Shown here: one piece after another, positions 1 through 8,230 of the stretch
Numbering within the stretch: the stretch's first letter is position 1
Layout: the number at the start of each line of letters is the position of its first letter
The notes under the pieces: model-generated
Database searches by the model: none
Told to the model about the DNA's origin: nothing
Seen by the model: only the letters and a program-made list of their open reading frames with translations
Translations under genes and position numbers: made by a program
Assembly (NCBI GenBank): GCA_047921215.1
Contig: JBLRWO010000006.1
Location: forward strand, 62,001 to 126,000
DNA length: 64,000 nt
From: RECM01 sp047921215
Lineage (GTDB): Bacteria > Bacteroidota > Rhodothermia > Balneolales > Cyclonatronaceae
Direction of reading: 5' to 3'

Positions 1-11
1 GCCGTTTCTGA

Positions 12-863
12 TTAAAGTGGTGGATTTATTGCATTATAAATTAAAATTGAGTCAAATGCTTCCCTCACATCGTGAACGCGAATAATTTTTGCCCCTTTAG
101 TGAGGGCATCGTAGTGCACGGCAAGCGTTCCGGCCAGCCTTTTTTCCACCGGACGGTTATCGAGCAGGTGGCCGATCATCGATTTGTTGGATGCACCCAC
201 CAGTACCGGGAAGCCCGTACTCGCAAAAGTGCCGATGCTGGAAAGCAGCGCCAGGTTGTGCTCAAGTTTTTTGCCGAAACCGATACCCGGATCAATGATG
301 ATGCTTTTCACCCCTTCACTCCGGGCAAATTCTGCCTGAGCGGTCAGAAATGTGTACACATCATCGATCACATTACCGTATTCGGGATTTTGCTGCATGA
401 TTTTGGGCTCACCCGACGAGTGCATGATGATCAGTCCGGCCTCAAAATCCGAAGCGAGCCGGGCAAACCGGGGTTCCTTTTTCAGCCCGCTGATGTCGTT
501 GATAAAGTGTACACCGGTGTCCAGGGCGGCCCTTGCGATTTCGAATTTGGTGGTGTCGATCGAAAAAAAGTGGTCCGGATAAGCTTTAACCGCCTGTTCA
601 AGAACCGGTATGGTCCTGTCGAGTTCTTCCAGAGGTGATACAGGATCGGACCCCGGCCTGGAAGACTCACCTCCCACATCAATGATAGCCGCCCCTTCAC
701 CGGCCATCTGCTCAATCCGCTTCATGGCCGACGATACCGTTGAATATCTGCCGCCATCCGAAAAAGAGTCGGGGGTTACATTGAGCACTCCCATAACGAC
801 CGGGGTCGTTAGATCAAGAGATTTACCGGCAGCGTTAAGCACCATAATCGGCAGAAAATGCAC
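12..863 (-). CDS. folP: Dihydropteroate synthase
   Basis: Cytoplasmic enzyme of folate synthesis that joins 6-hydroxymethyl-dihydropterin pyrophosphate to p-aminobenzoate. The 283-residue product has the family signatures in order: VMGVLNVTPDSFSDGG (about residues 23-38), IDVGGESSRPG (about 61-71), SIDTTK and INDISG near the middle, ASNKSMIG near 223 and IRVHDV near the C-terminus. Length is normal for the family. A start at the second methionine (843-845) is equally plausible, since only about 15 residues are needed before the first motif. It runs in the same direction as the ferredoxin gene 64 bp upstream. Nothing unusual is seen. Recognition is certain; the exact start is not. Confidence 0.95.
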   Translation of the reverse strand: MHFLPIMVLNAAGKSLDLTTPVVMGVLNVTPDSFSDGGRYSTVSSAMKRIEQMAGEGAAIIDVGGESSRPGSDPVSPLEELDRTIPVLEQAVKAYPDHFFSIDTTKFEIARAALDTGVHFINDISGLKKEPRFARLASDFEAGLIIMHSSGEPKIMQQNPEYGNVIDDVYTFLTAQAEFARSEGVKSIIIDPGIGFGKKLEHNLALLSSIGTFASTGFPVLVGASNKSMIGHLLDNRPVEKRLAGTLAVHYDALTKGAKIIRVHDVREAFDSILIYNAINPPL

Positions 864-927
864 CGGACCGTGCAGATAGCAGGCCGGTGCCAGGTTCAGG
901 ATTCGATAGTTGGTTAATTAAAGGAAA

Positions 928-1263
928 TCACCAGTCCTGAATGATATCATCGGTCGACTTCGGTTTCTCTGCCCATTCGTCGGCATCGGGCAGGGAATCC
1001 TTGGTTTCGTTGATCACATGGTCATCCCATTTTTCGGTGAGGCGTTCATTCCATTCGATGTAGTGTTCCCATTTTTCGGGTACCTCGTCATCGGGGAAGA
1101 TGGCCTCAACGGGACACTCGGCCACACAGGCATCGCAGTCGATGCAGTCATCCGGGCTGATGACCAGAAAGTTGGGTCCTTCACGAAAAGCGTCTACCGG
1201 GCATACCGAGGCGCAATTGGTATATTTACAGTTAATGCAGGGTTCGGTTACTACGTATGCCAT
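928..1263 (-). CDS. fdxA: Seven-iron ferredoxin (FdxA-type)
   Basis: A 111-residue soluble electron carrier. Two cysteine clusters are visible: C9, C12, C17 and C21 near the N-terminus, and C40, C43, C46 and C50 in CIDCDACVAECPVEAIF. This spacing, the acidic C-terminal extension and the length match the 3Fe-4S/4Fe-4S ferredoxins of the Azotobacter FdI/FdxA type. The redox partner cannot be told from context: neighbours are folP downstream and an unrelated phosphodiesterase upstream. The start is the only reasonable one because the family begins MAYVVT(E/D)PC. Confidence 0.92.
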   Translation of the reverse strand: MAYVVTEPCINCKYTNCASVCPVDAFREGPNFLVISPDDCIDCDACVAECPVEAIFPDDEVPEKWEHYIEWNERLTEKWDDHVINETKDSLPDADEWAEKPKSTDDIIQDW

Positions 1264-1354
1264 CTTCTGTGTTTAATGAATTAAATGGTTATTTGTGAGT
1301 GGTTTAAAATCGGGGGACTAACGAAAGCCGGCTTGAACATAGGCACATTACCAA

Positions 1355-2641
1355 TTATTTCAAAATATGCCTGAGACTGTCGGGGTGGCCGTCGTTGGGT
1401 GCAGGTTCCAGGTTGAGAAGATTGCACATCAGCTCGTACACGTGAATCGACCGGAAGGGGGCGATCCGCTCGCCGGAACGGAACCCGGGCCCGCTGGCCA
1501 GAAAGAAGGCCTGCATCTCGGGAGCCCTGTGATCGTACCCGTGAACTCCTCCGGTTGCGCCGCGCTGTTCCAGCCTGCTGCGCGTGGTAATGGTATAACC
1601 CACATCGGCAATCATGATGATATCGGGTACCCTGTGGTGATTTTTGAAACGGTACACATCGGGTACATCCTGTTTCATGTAAACCGTATAGTTCAATTCG
1701 GCAGCTTTCAGGGCCGAATAGACTTCTTCTGTTTTCCCCTCAACGGGCTGGAACATGCCAACCGGCGACCAGTCGCGAACGGTGACGTCGTCAAGATTGA
1801 TGATTTCGTCCAGAACAATGGCTCTGTCATCGGTAACCTGCGCCATGCCATGGTCGCTGGTGATAATAATATTCACTTTGTCGGTCATGCCGGTGCGGTC
1901 CAGCTCGTCAAGCAGGTAGCCCAGGGCACTGTCCACAACGGCTACGGCATAATACAGTGAGTCGGTCCAGGGGCCGTATCGATGGCCGTAAGAATCGACC
2001 AGGCTGAAATAGGTGGTGAGAAAACCGGGACGGGAATCGCCGCTGTCCTGAAGCCAGCTGATAACGGAGTCGACGCGTGTTTCATGGGGGAGCGACCCGT
2101 CGAAGAGCATCCATCGTGAGGGCCGCACGCCCTGGATCTCCGCTTCGGATCCGGGCCAGAACATGGTGGCGGTGCGCATACCCTGTTTTTCGGCAGTCAC
2201 CCAAATCGGTTCACCACTGTACCAGCGGCCGTCGCTTACAGCGTCGCGGTTGCCCAGGCTGAAAAATGCATCCATTTCCGCATCATACATATTGTTGGAA
2301 ATGAGCCCGGAATTTTCGGTATAGAGGCCGGTAACCAGCGAATAGTGGTTTGGAAAGGTTTTGGTCGGGAATACCGGGATCATGCCTTCGGCGAGTATGC
2401 CGCCGGCGATCAGGCGGTCGAGGGCCGGGGTATCGACGCTGTCGAGGTAGCCCGGCATAAAACCATCAAGGGAAATTAGCAGCAGCGGAGCCGGCCGCCC
2501 GGTATCTGATGGGCCGCAGGATGCAACGAGAAGCGGTATTATCAGGATAGCCAGCAGGGTCATGGCATGCTTCAGGGGCTGCAACGGATTTGCATTACGG
2601 GTGTTGATGGCAGTACGGTTTGGATTTTTGATACGATTCAT
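1355..2641 (-). CDS. Exported nucleotide pyrophosphatase/phosphodiesterase (alkaline phosphatase superfamily)
   Basis: Predicted periplasmic lipoprotein of the ectonucleotide pyrophosphatase/phosphodiesterase (NPP/ENPP) type. The first 42 residues end in a lipobox, LLVASCG, with Cys42; a start at Met27 (about 2563) would give a more typical signal peptide. Metal and nucleophile motifs of the family are present: LISLDGFMPGYL near 55, FPTKTFPNHY with the nucleophilic threonine near 95, a VDSYGHRYGP site near 215, TSDHGM near 262 and GGVHGYDH near 370. Such enzymes cleave phosphodiester or pyrophosphate bonds of nucleotides or sugar nucleotides. The substrate is not determinable. It lies upstream of fdxA with a 91-bp gap and is not obviously co-transcribed with it. 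Confidence 0.87.
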   Translation of the reverse strand: MNRIKNPNRTAINTRNANPLQPLKHAMTLLAILIIPLLVASCGPSDTGRPAPLLLISLDGFMPGYLDSVDTPALDRLIAGGILAEGMIPVFPTKTFPNHYSLVTGLYTENSGLISNNMYDAEMDAFFSLGNRDAVSDGRWYSGEPIWVTAEKQGMRTATMFWPGSEAEIQGVRPSRWMLFDGSLPHETRVDSVISWLQDSGDSRPGFLTTYFSLVDSYGHRYGPWTDSLYYAVAVVDSALGYLLDELDRTGMTDKVNIIITSDHGMAQVTDDRAIVLDEIINLDDVTVRDWSPVGMFQPVEGKTEEVYSALKAAELNYTVYMKQDVPDVYRFKNHHRVPDIIMIADVGYTITTRSRLEQRGATGGVHGYDHRAPEMQAFFLASGPGFRSGERIAPFRSIHVYELMCNLLNLEPAPNDGHPDSLRHILK

Positions 2642-2862
2642 ATGCTCTGTGGGAATGCAGGATTTCAGGTTGACATAGCAAGTGACTGGTGCTGGCCTAA
2701 AATAAGCCTGTCGATTGTATAATCGGAATCAAAACTTGCAGCCCGCCACATTTCTGTGTCATTCTGGATATCAGATATCGATACCACTGCGGTGAAGTGA
2801 GTACGGGCTCAGAAATGAGATGACAACACACTTAATAAAACCGGCGTTTAAACCCGGACTTT

Positions 2863-3549
2863 TTACCGGATATTTGACCGGTAGAAATGAACGAGGGTCT
2901 GCTGCGAGACGCCGGCGAGATACATCAGCCAGACCATCGTAAACATAAGCTGCAGCCTGATGATGCCGTTACCGCGGTATTTCCGGGCGGAGGTTACCAC
3001 AGACGATCCGAGCAGAACAAAATGCGACCGGTCAATGAGGCGGCCTGCGAATTCAAAATCTTCCATTACGAGAAGGCCGGTATTGAACCCGCCTGTCTCC
3101 TCATAAACCTGCTTTTTAACGAAAAGGCTCTGATCGCCAAAACGAATGTACCGCGTGTTGAAGCGGGTAAACCAGCTGTAAAAAGTCAACAACGGATGCC
3201 GCTGTTCGAAGCTGAGCCGGAAGCAGCCCGATTCAGCTCCATTTATTACTGCCCCGGAAATCATGTGATGAAACCCGGCGGGAGGAAGCGTGTCGGCATG
3301 CAGAAAGTAGAGAATGGTTCCGGATGCGGCTCTGGCCCCGGCATCCATCTGAAACGCTCTGCCGCTGCGGGCACATGAGACCAGTGTGGCGCCGTGTTCA
3401 CGGGTAATGCGGGCGGTTTCGTCGGTGCTGCCCCCGTCGCAAACCAGTATTTCGTAATCATCCGTATCCACCATCAGCATCTTAAGCTGCCCGAGAAGCA
3501 CAGGCAGCGAGTCGGCTTCATTGAGTGCGGGAATGATGATGCTGAGCAT
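2863..3549 (-). CDS. Glycosyltransferase family 2, rSAM/arsenosugar-associated (TIGR04283-like)
   Basis: A 228-residue GT-A fold enzyme: MLSIIIPALNEADSL at the N-terminus, CDGGSTDET near 40 and FGDQSLFVKK near 143, which match the 'transferase 2, rSAM/selenodomain-associated' family. A C-terminal hydrophobic stretch (IIRLQLMFTMVWLMYLAG) may associate with the membrane. It is the last gene of a four-gene minus-strand operon; its ATG overlaps the TAA of the upstream transferase by one base (TAATG), suggesting coupling. In arsenosugar-type clusters it is proposed to transfer a sugar to the ArsS product; the acceptor here is inferred, not shown. Confidence 0.88.
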   Translation of the reverse strand: MLSIIIPALNEADSLPVLLGQLKMLMVDTDDYEILVCDGGSTDETARITREHGATLVSCARSGRAFQMDAGARAASGTILYFLHADTLPPAGFHHMISGAVINGAESGCFRLSFEQRHPLLTFYSWFTRFNTRYIRFGDQSLFVKKQVYEETGGFNTGLLVMEDFEFAGRLIDRSHFVLLGSSVVTSARKYRGNGIIRLQLMFTMVWLMYLAGVSQQTLVHFYRSNIR

Positions 3550-4229
3550 TATCCGGTATGTTTGCCGGTGAATATTCTGCTTTCAAGTTCCGGGAAAAAG
3601 ACCAGGTCATCCGTGTCGTCAATATCGCGCAACTTCTTTAACTGCGCTACAGTAAGACCGGCTTTTTCTGCGTCGGCCAGTGTTGATTCCAGCACGGAAG
3701 GCGTGCTCCAGTTTTTATCCACGAAAAGCTCGGCATGAATCTGCTTCATGCCGAGCAGGTAGTAACCGCCGTCGAATGCAGGCCCGATCACAAGGTCGCG
3801 GGTGTCGAGTACATGAAAGGCCTCTTCCAGCAGGCCGGTACTCACACCCGGGCAATCGGTGCCGATGATGCATATTTTTTCAAAACTCTGCTTTTTTACC
3901 TCCTCAAAAGCGTTCAGCATGCGTTTGCCGAGATCATTGCCGGCCTGCACGGCCACTATAATGTCATATCCATTCCGGAAAGCTTGAACCCGCACCCGGT
4001 GCTTTTCTGCGGATGCATTCACAGGCGGAGCTTCATCAAAATACAGGAAAACAGAAGTTCCGGCCAGGTTTTTAACGGCTTCGGAGGTGATACTGATAAG
4101 TTCAAGATAGATTCGAAGGGCTTTTTCGTCCCCAATACCTGAGGCAAGGCGGGTTTTGACACGCCCGGGCACCGGATTTTTGAGGAAAACGATCAGTGCG
4201 TTGCGGTTTTTGCTTGTGTCTTTGATCAT
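3549..4229 (-). CDS. CofC-like nucleotidyl/glycosyl transferase, rSAM-associated (TIGR04282/DUF2064-like)
   Basis: About 226 residues from the chosen start. Motifs: ALIVFLKNPVPGRVKTRLAS at the N-terminus, IIGTDCPG near 115, GPAFDGGYYLLGM near 148 and DIDDTDDL near the C-terminus, as in the 'transferase 1, rSAM/selenodomain-associated' family. The reading frame is open back to 4283, but that start would overlap the upstream arsS gene by 46 bp with Arg-rich sequence unlike the family. The ATG at 4227-4229 leaves an 8-bp gap after arsS and is preferred. It sits between arsS and the family 2 transferase in one operon. Confidence 0.87.
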   Translation of the reverse strand: MIKDTSKNRNALIVFLKNPVPGRVKTRLASGIGDEKALRIYLELISITSEAVKNLAGTSVFLYFDEAPPVNASAEKHRVRVQAFRNGYDIIVAVQAGNDLGKRMLNAFEEVKKQSFEKICIIGTDCPGVSTGLLEEAFHVLDTRDLVIGPAFDGGYYLLGMKQIHAELFVDKNWSTPSVLESTLADAEKAGLTVAQLKKLRDIDDTDDLVFFPELESRIFTGKHTG

Positions 4230-4237
4230 AGTGTTTA

Positions 4238-5287
4238 TCAGGCTGTGGATCCGCCGCAGCTGCTGCCGGCGCCGGCGGTGCATCCGTAGCAGTGCTGATC
4301 GGTTACAATGGTACGTTCGTTCAGGCTGGCCAGATCAAAGTCGCGCAGATGCCGCGGTGAACCGCCGTTAACCTGCATCTGTAGCATCTGGTTAAAATCG
4401 CAGTCGTAAAGGCAGCCGTCCCAGCCGACCGATATGGTGTTCCGGCACATCACATTGGCCGCGGCCGAAGGGTTGTAGGCATTCACCAGTTTAGTCATAT
4501 AATCATCCACATTGCCCGACATGATCAGGAAGTCGAGAAAGCGGCTGATGGGCAGATTGGTGATGGCAAACAGATTGTTGAAATCAATATCGTGGTTCTT
4601 TTTGAGCACCCTTCTGAAGTCGGCCTCCATGGTTTTCTGGTTGGCCGGGAGGTAAGCGCCGGTGGGATTATAGGCGAGGTTCAGGGTCAGTCCGGTACCG
4701 GGCTGGCCATATCCCACAGCGTTAAGCATCTGAAGCCCGATTATGGATTTGTCGAAAACACCGGCCCCGCGCTGCGCATCGGTATTTCTCTGCAGGTAAT
4801 AGGGCAGTGATGCAACGACCTCGATGCCGTGTTCCGCGAAAAAGTGCGGCAGCTCCCGGTATTTCGGATTAACGGTAAGTATGGTGAGGTTACTGCGCAC
4901 GATGATATGCTTGCCGAGGGCTCTGAATTCTTCCACGAACCAGCGAAAATGGGGGTTCATCTCGGGGGCGCCGCCGGTCAGGTCGACAGTCCCTATATTC
5001 GTACCCCTCACGGCATCGAGGCAGAGCTCCATGGTTTCGCGGGTCATGATCTCTTTGCGGTCGGGTCCTGCGTCCACATGGCAGTGTTTGCAGGTTTCAT
5101 TACACATGTACCCCACGTTTACCTGGAAAATTTCAATGCCGGTCGGTTTGAGCGGATGCAGGCCCGAATCGCTGAGTTTTTCGCCGAACTTGGGCATTTT
5201 TTTGAGGGTATCACTGCCGTTGTTCAGGATTTCGAGCTGAAGTTCAGGCTGGGAAAGGCGGTGTTCTACGGCTTTAAGGGATTTCAT
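4238..5287 (-). CDS. arsS: Arsenosugar biosynthesis radical SAM protein ArsS-like
   Basis: A 349-residue radical SAM enzyme with the 4Fe-4S cysteines C62, C66 and C69 in YMCNETCKHCHVDAG, the SAM-binding region DLTGGAPEMNP near 100, and a Cys-rich C-terminus CYGCTAGAGSSCGG. This layout is that of the ArsS family (TIGR04167), which in cyanobacteria transfers the 5'-deoxyadenosyl group to dimethylarsinous acid to start arsenosugar synthesis. Three bases separate it from the peroxidase-like gene upstream, and two transferases follow. No arsenite methyltransferase (ArsM) is in this window, so the true substrate in this organism is open. Confidence 0.9.
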   Translation of the reverse strand: MKSLKAVEHRLSQPELQLEILNNGSDTLKKMPKFGEKLSDSGLHPLKPTGIEIFQVNVGYMCNETCKHCHVDAGPDRKEIMTRETMELCLDAVRGTNIGTVDLTGGAPEMNPHFRWFVEEFRALGKHIIVRSNLTILTVNPKYRELPHFFAEHGIEVVASLPYYLQRNTDAQRGAGVFDKSIIGLQMLNAVGYGQPGTGLTLNLAYNPTGAYLPANQKTMEADFRRVLKKNHDIDFNNLFAITNLPISRFLDFLIMSGNVDDYMTKLVNAYNPSAAANVMCRNTISVGWDGCLYDCDFNQMLQMQVNGGSPRHLRDFDLASLNERTIVTDQHCYGCTAGAGSSCGGSTA

Positions 5288-5290
5288 GAA

Positions 5291-5626
5291 TTACATAGAG
5301 ATTTTTTTGACCTTGTTCATCATCTGAACGGAATGCACCAGTGAGGCACCGCCCCGGATCGCAGCAGCAACATGAACGGCTTCCATCATCTGCATTTCGT
5401 TGGATCCTTTTTCGAGGCAGTCGGATGTATAGGCATCGATGCAGTACGGGCATTGCACGGCATGGGAAACAGCCAGGGCAATGAGAGCTTTCTCCCGCTC
5501 TGAAAGGGCGCCTTCGGCAAATACCGCACCGTAGTAGTCAAAGAATTTCTTTGACAGTTCGGGTCCGAATTCTTTGATATCGCCGAATTTGGCAAGGTCT
5601 TCAGGTTTATAGTAGGTTTCGCTCAT
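5291..5626 (-). CDS. AhpD/carboxymuconolactone decarboxylase-like protein, arsenosugar cluster associated
   Basis: First gene of the ArsS operon. The 111-residue product from the ATG at 5624-5626 (MSETYYK) is an AhpD-fold protein with the redox pair CPYC (C59, C62) preceded by the ALIALAVSHAVQ helix. The frame is open to 5785, but the upstream part is Asn/Lys-rich and does not resemble the family. Selenocysteine versions of this peroxidase-like protein occur next to ArsS in other genomes; here both positions are cysteine. It probably acts as a thiol reductant or peroxidase in the pathway; that role is inferred from conserved neighbourhood. Confidence 0.87.
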   Translation of the reverse strand: MSETYYKPEDLAKFGDIKEFGPELSKKFFDYYGAVFAEGALSEREKALIALAVSHAVQCPYCIDAYTSDCLEKGSNEMQMMEAVHVAAAIRGGASLVHSVQMMNKVKKISM

Positions 5627-6086
5627 GGTTTTTCTCGGATGACCTTGAAAACAGGTGGTTTTCAAGGGGTTGTTTAGGGGGTATCGGTTTGGTTTGTTTT
5701 GTTTGGTTTGCAATGTCCGGACCGTAAATCCCCGGGCGTCAAAATCCTGATTATGAGGGTCTGTAGAATCACAGATTTGTAACATTTCGGGAAAACCGGC
5801 GTCCTATCTGCATCAGCAACACAATGCGAGGGTTGGTTATACCGGCCACTCGGCAATAGTGATGGTTAAAGAAGCTGTAAAGATAACCCTGAAAATACAA
5901 CCGGAATTCGATTGAAGACAGAATTGGTTGATTTAATGTAAAAATTGGCTTAAAGAGGCTGTGAACGCTGTTCAGAACCGGATATTCCGTATTTTATCCG
6001 GTTGCATGATACCGGTTGATCACTGTTTGACAATAAACCGCTTACATTTCAGTTACGTAGACTATAACCATAAAAAAAACAGAACA
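5627..6086. other. Divergent intergenic region between the ArsS operon and an outer-membrane protein gene
   Basis: About 460 bp with no supportable gene. It must hold the promoters of the leftward ArsS operon and the rightward membrane protein gene. A run of GGTTTG/GTTTT-like repeats lies at about 5671-5711 (ggtttggtttgttttg), just upstream of the peroxidase-like gene. No clear inverted repeat or arsenic-type (ArsR) operator was recognised. Confidence 0.4.
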
Positions 6087-6572
6087 ATGAAAAAAACAAT
6101 TCTATTCACTTTTCTTCTATTTATTTCTGCATCAGTCATCAATGAGATACACGCACAGGGCCAGAACGATCCCCAGCGCTTCGGGCTTGGAATCATGATC
6201 GGTGAACCCACCGGAATAACTGGCAAATACTGGATGAACACAACCAATGCGCTGGCTGGCGGTGTGGCCTGGTCATTCCGCGGGCCTTCACACCGCAGGT
6301 CAAGCAATATCCATCTCCATCTCGACTATCAGGCACACAATTTCAATCTGTTCAATGTGGAGCAGGGTACCATGGGTTTCTATTACGGTATCGGTGGACG
6401 GCTGAGAACCGGCGGTGATGCCAATATTGGTGTCAGGATTCCCCTGGGCCTGAATTACCTGTTTGCCGATAATCCACTTGAAATTTACTTTGAGATCGTT
6501 CCTATCCTCGATCTGATGCCCGATACCGACCTAGAAGGAAATGGCGGTATTGGAATCCGCTATTATTTCTGA
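6087..6572 (+). CDS. Small outer-membrane beta-barrel-like protein
   Basis: A 161-residue exported protein from the ATG at 6087 (MKKTILFTFLLF), which opens a signal peptide cleaved after about HAQG. The frame is open to 5961 but the added residues would bury the signal sequence. The mature part is rich in Gly and aromatic residues with alternating pattern (FGLGIMIGEPTGITGKYW, GIGGRLRTGGDANIGVRIPLGLNYLF) and ends in an aromatic residue (IGIRYYF), as in 8-stranded outer-membrane barrels. The function is unknown. A good intrinsic terminator follows it, so it is monocistronic. Confidence 0.72.
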   Translation: MKKTILFTFLLFISASVINEIHAQGQNDPQRFGLGIMIGEPTGITGKYWMNTTNALAGGVAWSFRGPSHRRSSNIHLHLDYQAHNFNLFNVEQGTMGFYYGIGGRLRTGGDANIGVRIPLGLNYLFADNPLEIYFEIVPILDLMPDTDLEGNGGIGIRYYF

Positions 6573-6613
6573 ACAGATCAGTGAATCTGTTCATTCAGTA
6601 TTTTGAATCCTGC

Positions 6614-6647
6614 AGAGCCGGTTTGAGTTTCAGGCCGGCTCTTTTTT
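6614..6647 (+). terminator. Rho-independent terminator
   Basis: Stem AGAGCCGG (6614-6621) pairs with CCGGCTCT (6635-6642) across a 13-nt loop and is followed by a T run (6642-6647). It lies 42 bp after the barrel protein stop. It overlaps the last codons of the convergent MBL gene, where the same sequence is read on the other strand without a T tract. Confidence 0.8.
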
Positions 6648-7862
6648 CAGCCTGTGTACAAATCCCTCCCTGGCCAGCTGTAGCGACTTGAAATAATCGC
6701 GGTACTGATAGAGCTTTTTATCGGTCTCAAGCAGATCTTCATCGGTCGAATCCGGATCGTGGTGTGTAAGAATCAGTTCCTTAACACCGGCATCGGCGGC
6801 AATTTCCACGGTTTCCTGCCAGGCTGAATGCCCCCAACCCTTTTTTGCCGGGTAGGTAGAACGCTCATACTGTGCATCATGGATGAGCAGATCGGCATCG
6901 GAAAGGAAATTTTTCATCTGTACCCGAAAATCCTGAATGATGCCGTTATGGATGGGTTCCAGCTCATTATCGGGTGCATATACGATGGTTTTGTTGCCGG
7001 TTCTGAGTTTGTACATGGCCGTTGTACGGGCATGATTTGCCGGCATGAATTCAACGGTATATCCTTCATAAACCTGCTCATGGGAAACCTGCGTAACATA
7101 TTTCATGGATGCCATGAAGTTATCTGTGGTAGTGGGGAAATAATTCTGGGACATGAGCCCCTGCATTACTTCATGGCACTGCAGTTTCTGCTGGGTGGGC
7201 ATATGGATGGCAAACGTGTTCTGCCGGTCAAAAAAAGGTTTAAAAAAGGGGAAACCCTGAATGTGATCCCAGTGCGAATGGGTTATAAATATCCGGCCGT
7301 GAATCTTTCGTCCGGAATTGACCAGTTCGTTGCCGAGTCCGTGAATACCCGTGCCTGAGTCAAATACAATCAGGTCGTCGTTATCGGGCAGAACGATCTG
7401 TAAACAGGAGGTATTACCGCCATAGAGCATATACTCTTTGCCGGGCCGGGCTGTGGACCCCCTGACCCCCCATAAACGTATTTGAACATCCGGAGACATA
7501 TAACTTTCGACGGTATGTATGAATGAATCGATGGAGAACGTGGTCATCCTCCAGTCAACATCATGAGTATCCGGAACACTGTCGCCGTATCCGTTTCTTT
7601 CGGGTGCATACAATACGAACTTGCTTTGAGATGCGAAAAGCAGGGGTTGAAGGCGCTTCATTTCCGAGCATCCATTCTCTCCAAGCGATTCAGTATCCAC
7701 AAAGATCAGCTCGGGATTATCCGACTGAATATGGCCGGCAGCATCATCCAGGTTTTGTGTAACTTCAATATCACACCTCAGATTCCGGAATCGGTTCCTC
7801 AGCCTTTTGGCAATGCCATCGCTACTATGGACCAGTAATATCTTTTTTTTGTTATCTGACAT
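6630..7862 (-). CDS. MBL-fold metallohydrolase with N-terminal receiver-like domain
   Basis: A 410-residue cytoplasmic protein. Residues 1-130 look like a response-regulator receiver fold: KKILLVHSSDG at strand 1 and FVDTES at the position of the phospho-acceptor strand. Residues 135-405 are a metallo-beta-lactamase domain with FITHSHWDHIQGFP, a mid-domain NHA and a C-terminal LTHHDPDSTD, the cyclic-phosphodiesterase/RNase Z-like layout (WGVRGSTARPG entry motif). The activity is unknown; MBL proteins of this subgroup are often phosphodiesterases. The receiver strand 1 carries HSSD rather than the usual DD pair, so phosphorylation is uncertain. Confidence 0.82.
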   Translation of the reverse strand: MSDNKKKILLVHSSDGIAKRLRNRFRNLRCDIEVTQNLDDAAGHIQSDNPELIFVDTESLGENGCSEMKRLQPLLFASQSKFVLYAPERNGYGDSVPDTHDVDWRMTTFSIDSFIHTVESYMSPDVQIRLWGVRGSTARPGKEYMLYGGNTSCLQIVLPDNDDLIVFDSGTGIHGLGNELVNSGRKIHGRIFITHSHWDHIQGFPFFKPFFDRQNTFAIHMPTQQKLQCHEVMQGLMSQNYFPTTTDNFMASMKYVTQVSHEQVYEGYTVEFMPANHARTTAMYKLRTGNKTIVYAPDNELEPIHNGIIQDFRVQMKNFLSDADLLIHDAQYERSTYPAKKGWGHSAWQETVEIAADAGVKELILTHHDPDSTDEDLLETDKKLYQYRDYFKSLQLAREGFVHRLKKEPA

Positions 7863-8230
7863 TTTGGGAATTAAACGGATCAGGTGCTTAAGGGCATGTA
7901 GCTGCCATTTCTCAAATAAACGCCGGAATGATGATCTGTTGGATGTTTCTATTGATGAACTGACCTGTTATATCAAAAAAAGACGAAAATGATTCATTAG
8001 AATTTCACGTTGCAGGCGATTAATTAACTGAGCCACCTACATAAGGACATGCTTAATAATTGATTTATCTGGTTTAGCGCGTTTCAGGCCCTGTCATTTT
8101 TTTCTTATGGGGCACAACATTTTACGCATTTATACCTACAGGAATTGTAAATTAACTACACAGGAATTCCAATTCGGCACCGGAAACCGCACAGGAAATT
8201 CCGCCGGCCTGGCATTATACTGGTAATTTG
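7863..8230. other. Intergenic region without a recognised gene
   Basis: About 370 AT-rich bp between two minus-strand genes, so it contains the promoter of the MBL gene and the 3' end of the DUF349 gene. Short frames on the plus strand read into it from inside the MBL gene but show no family resemblance. No strong hairpin or repeat was seen. Confidence 0.4.

Noticed and set aside
4829..5344. Long plus-strand frame opposite arsS
   Set aside because: Antisense to well-supported arsS; sequence is the mirror of the enzyme and has no domain.
7807..7992. Plus-strand 61-codon frame before the MBL gene
   Set aside because: It starts inside the MBL gene on the opposite strand and ends in low-complexity Lys/Arg; no support.
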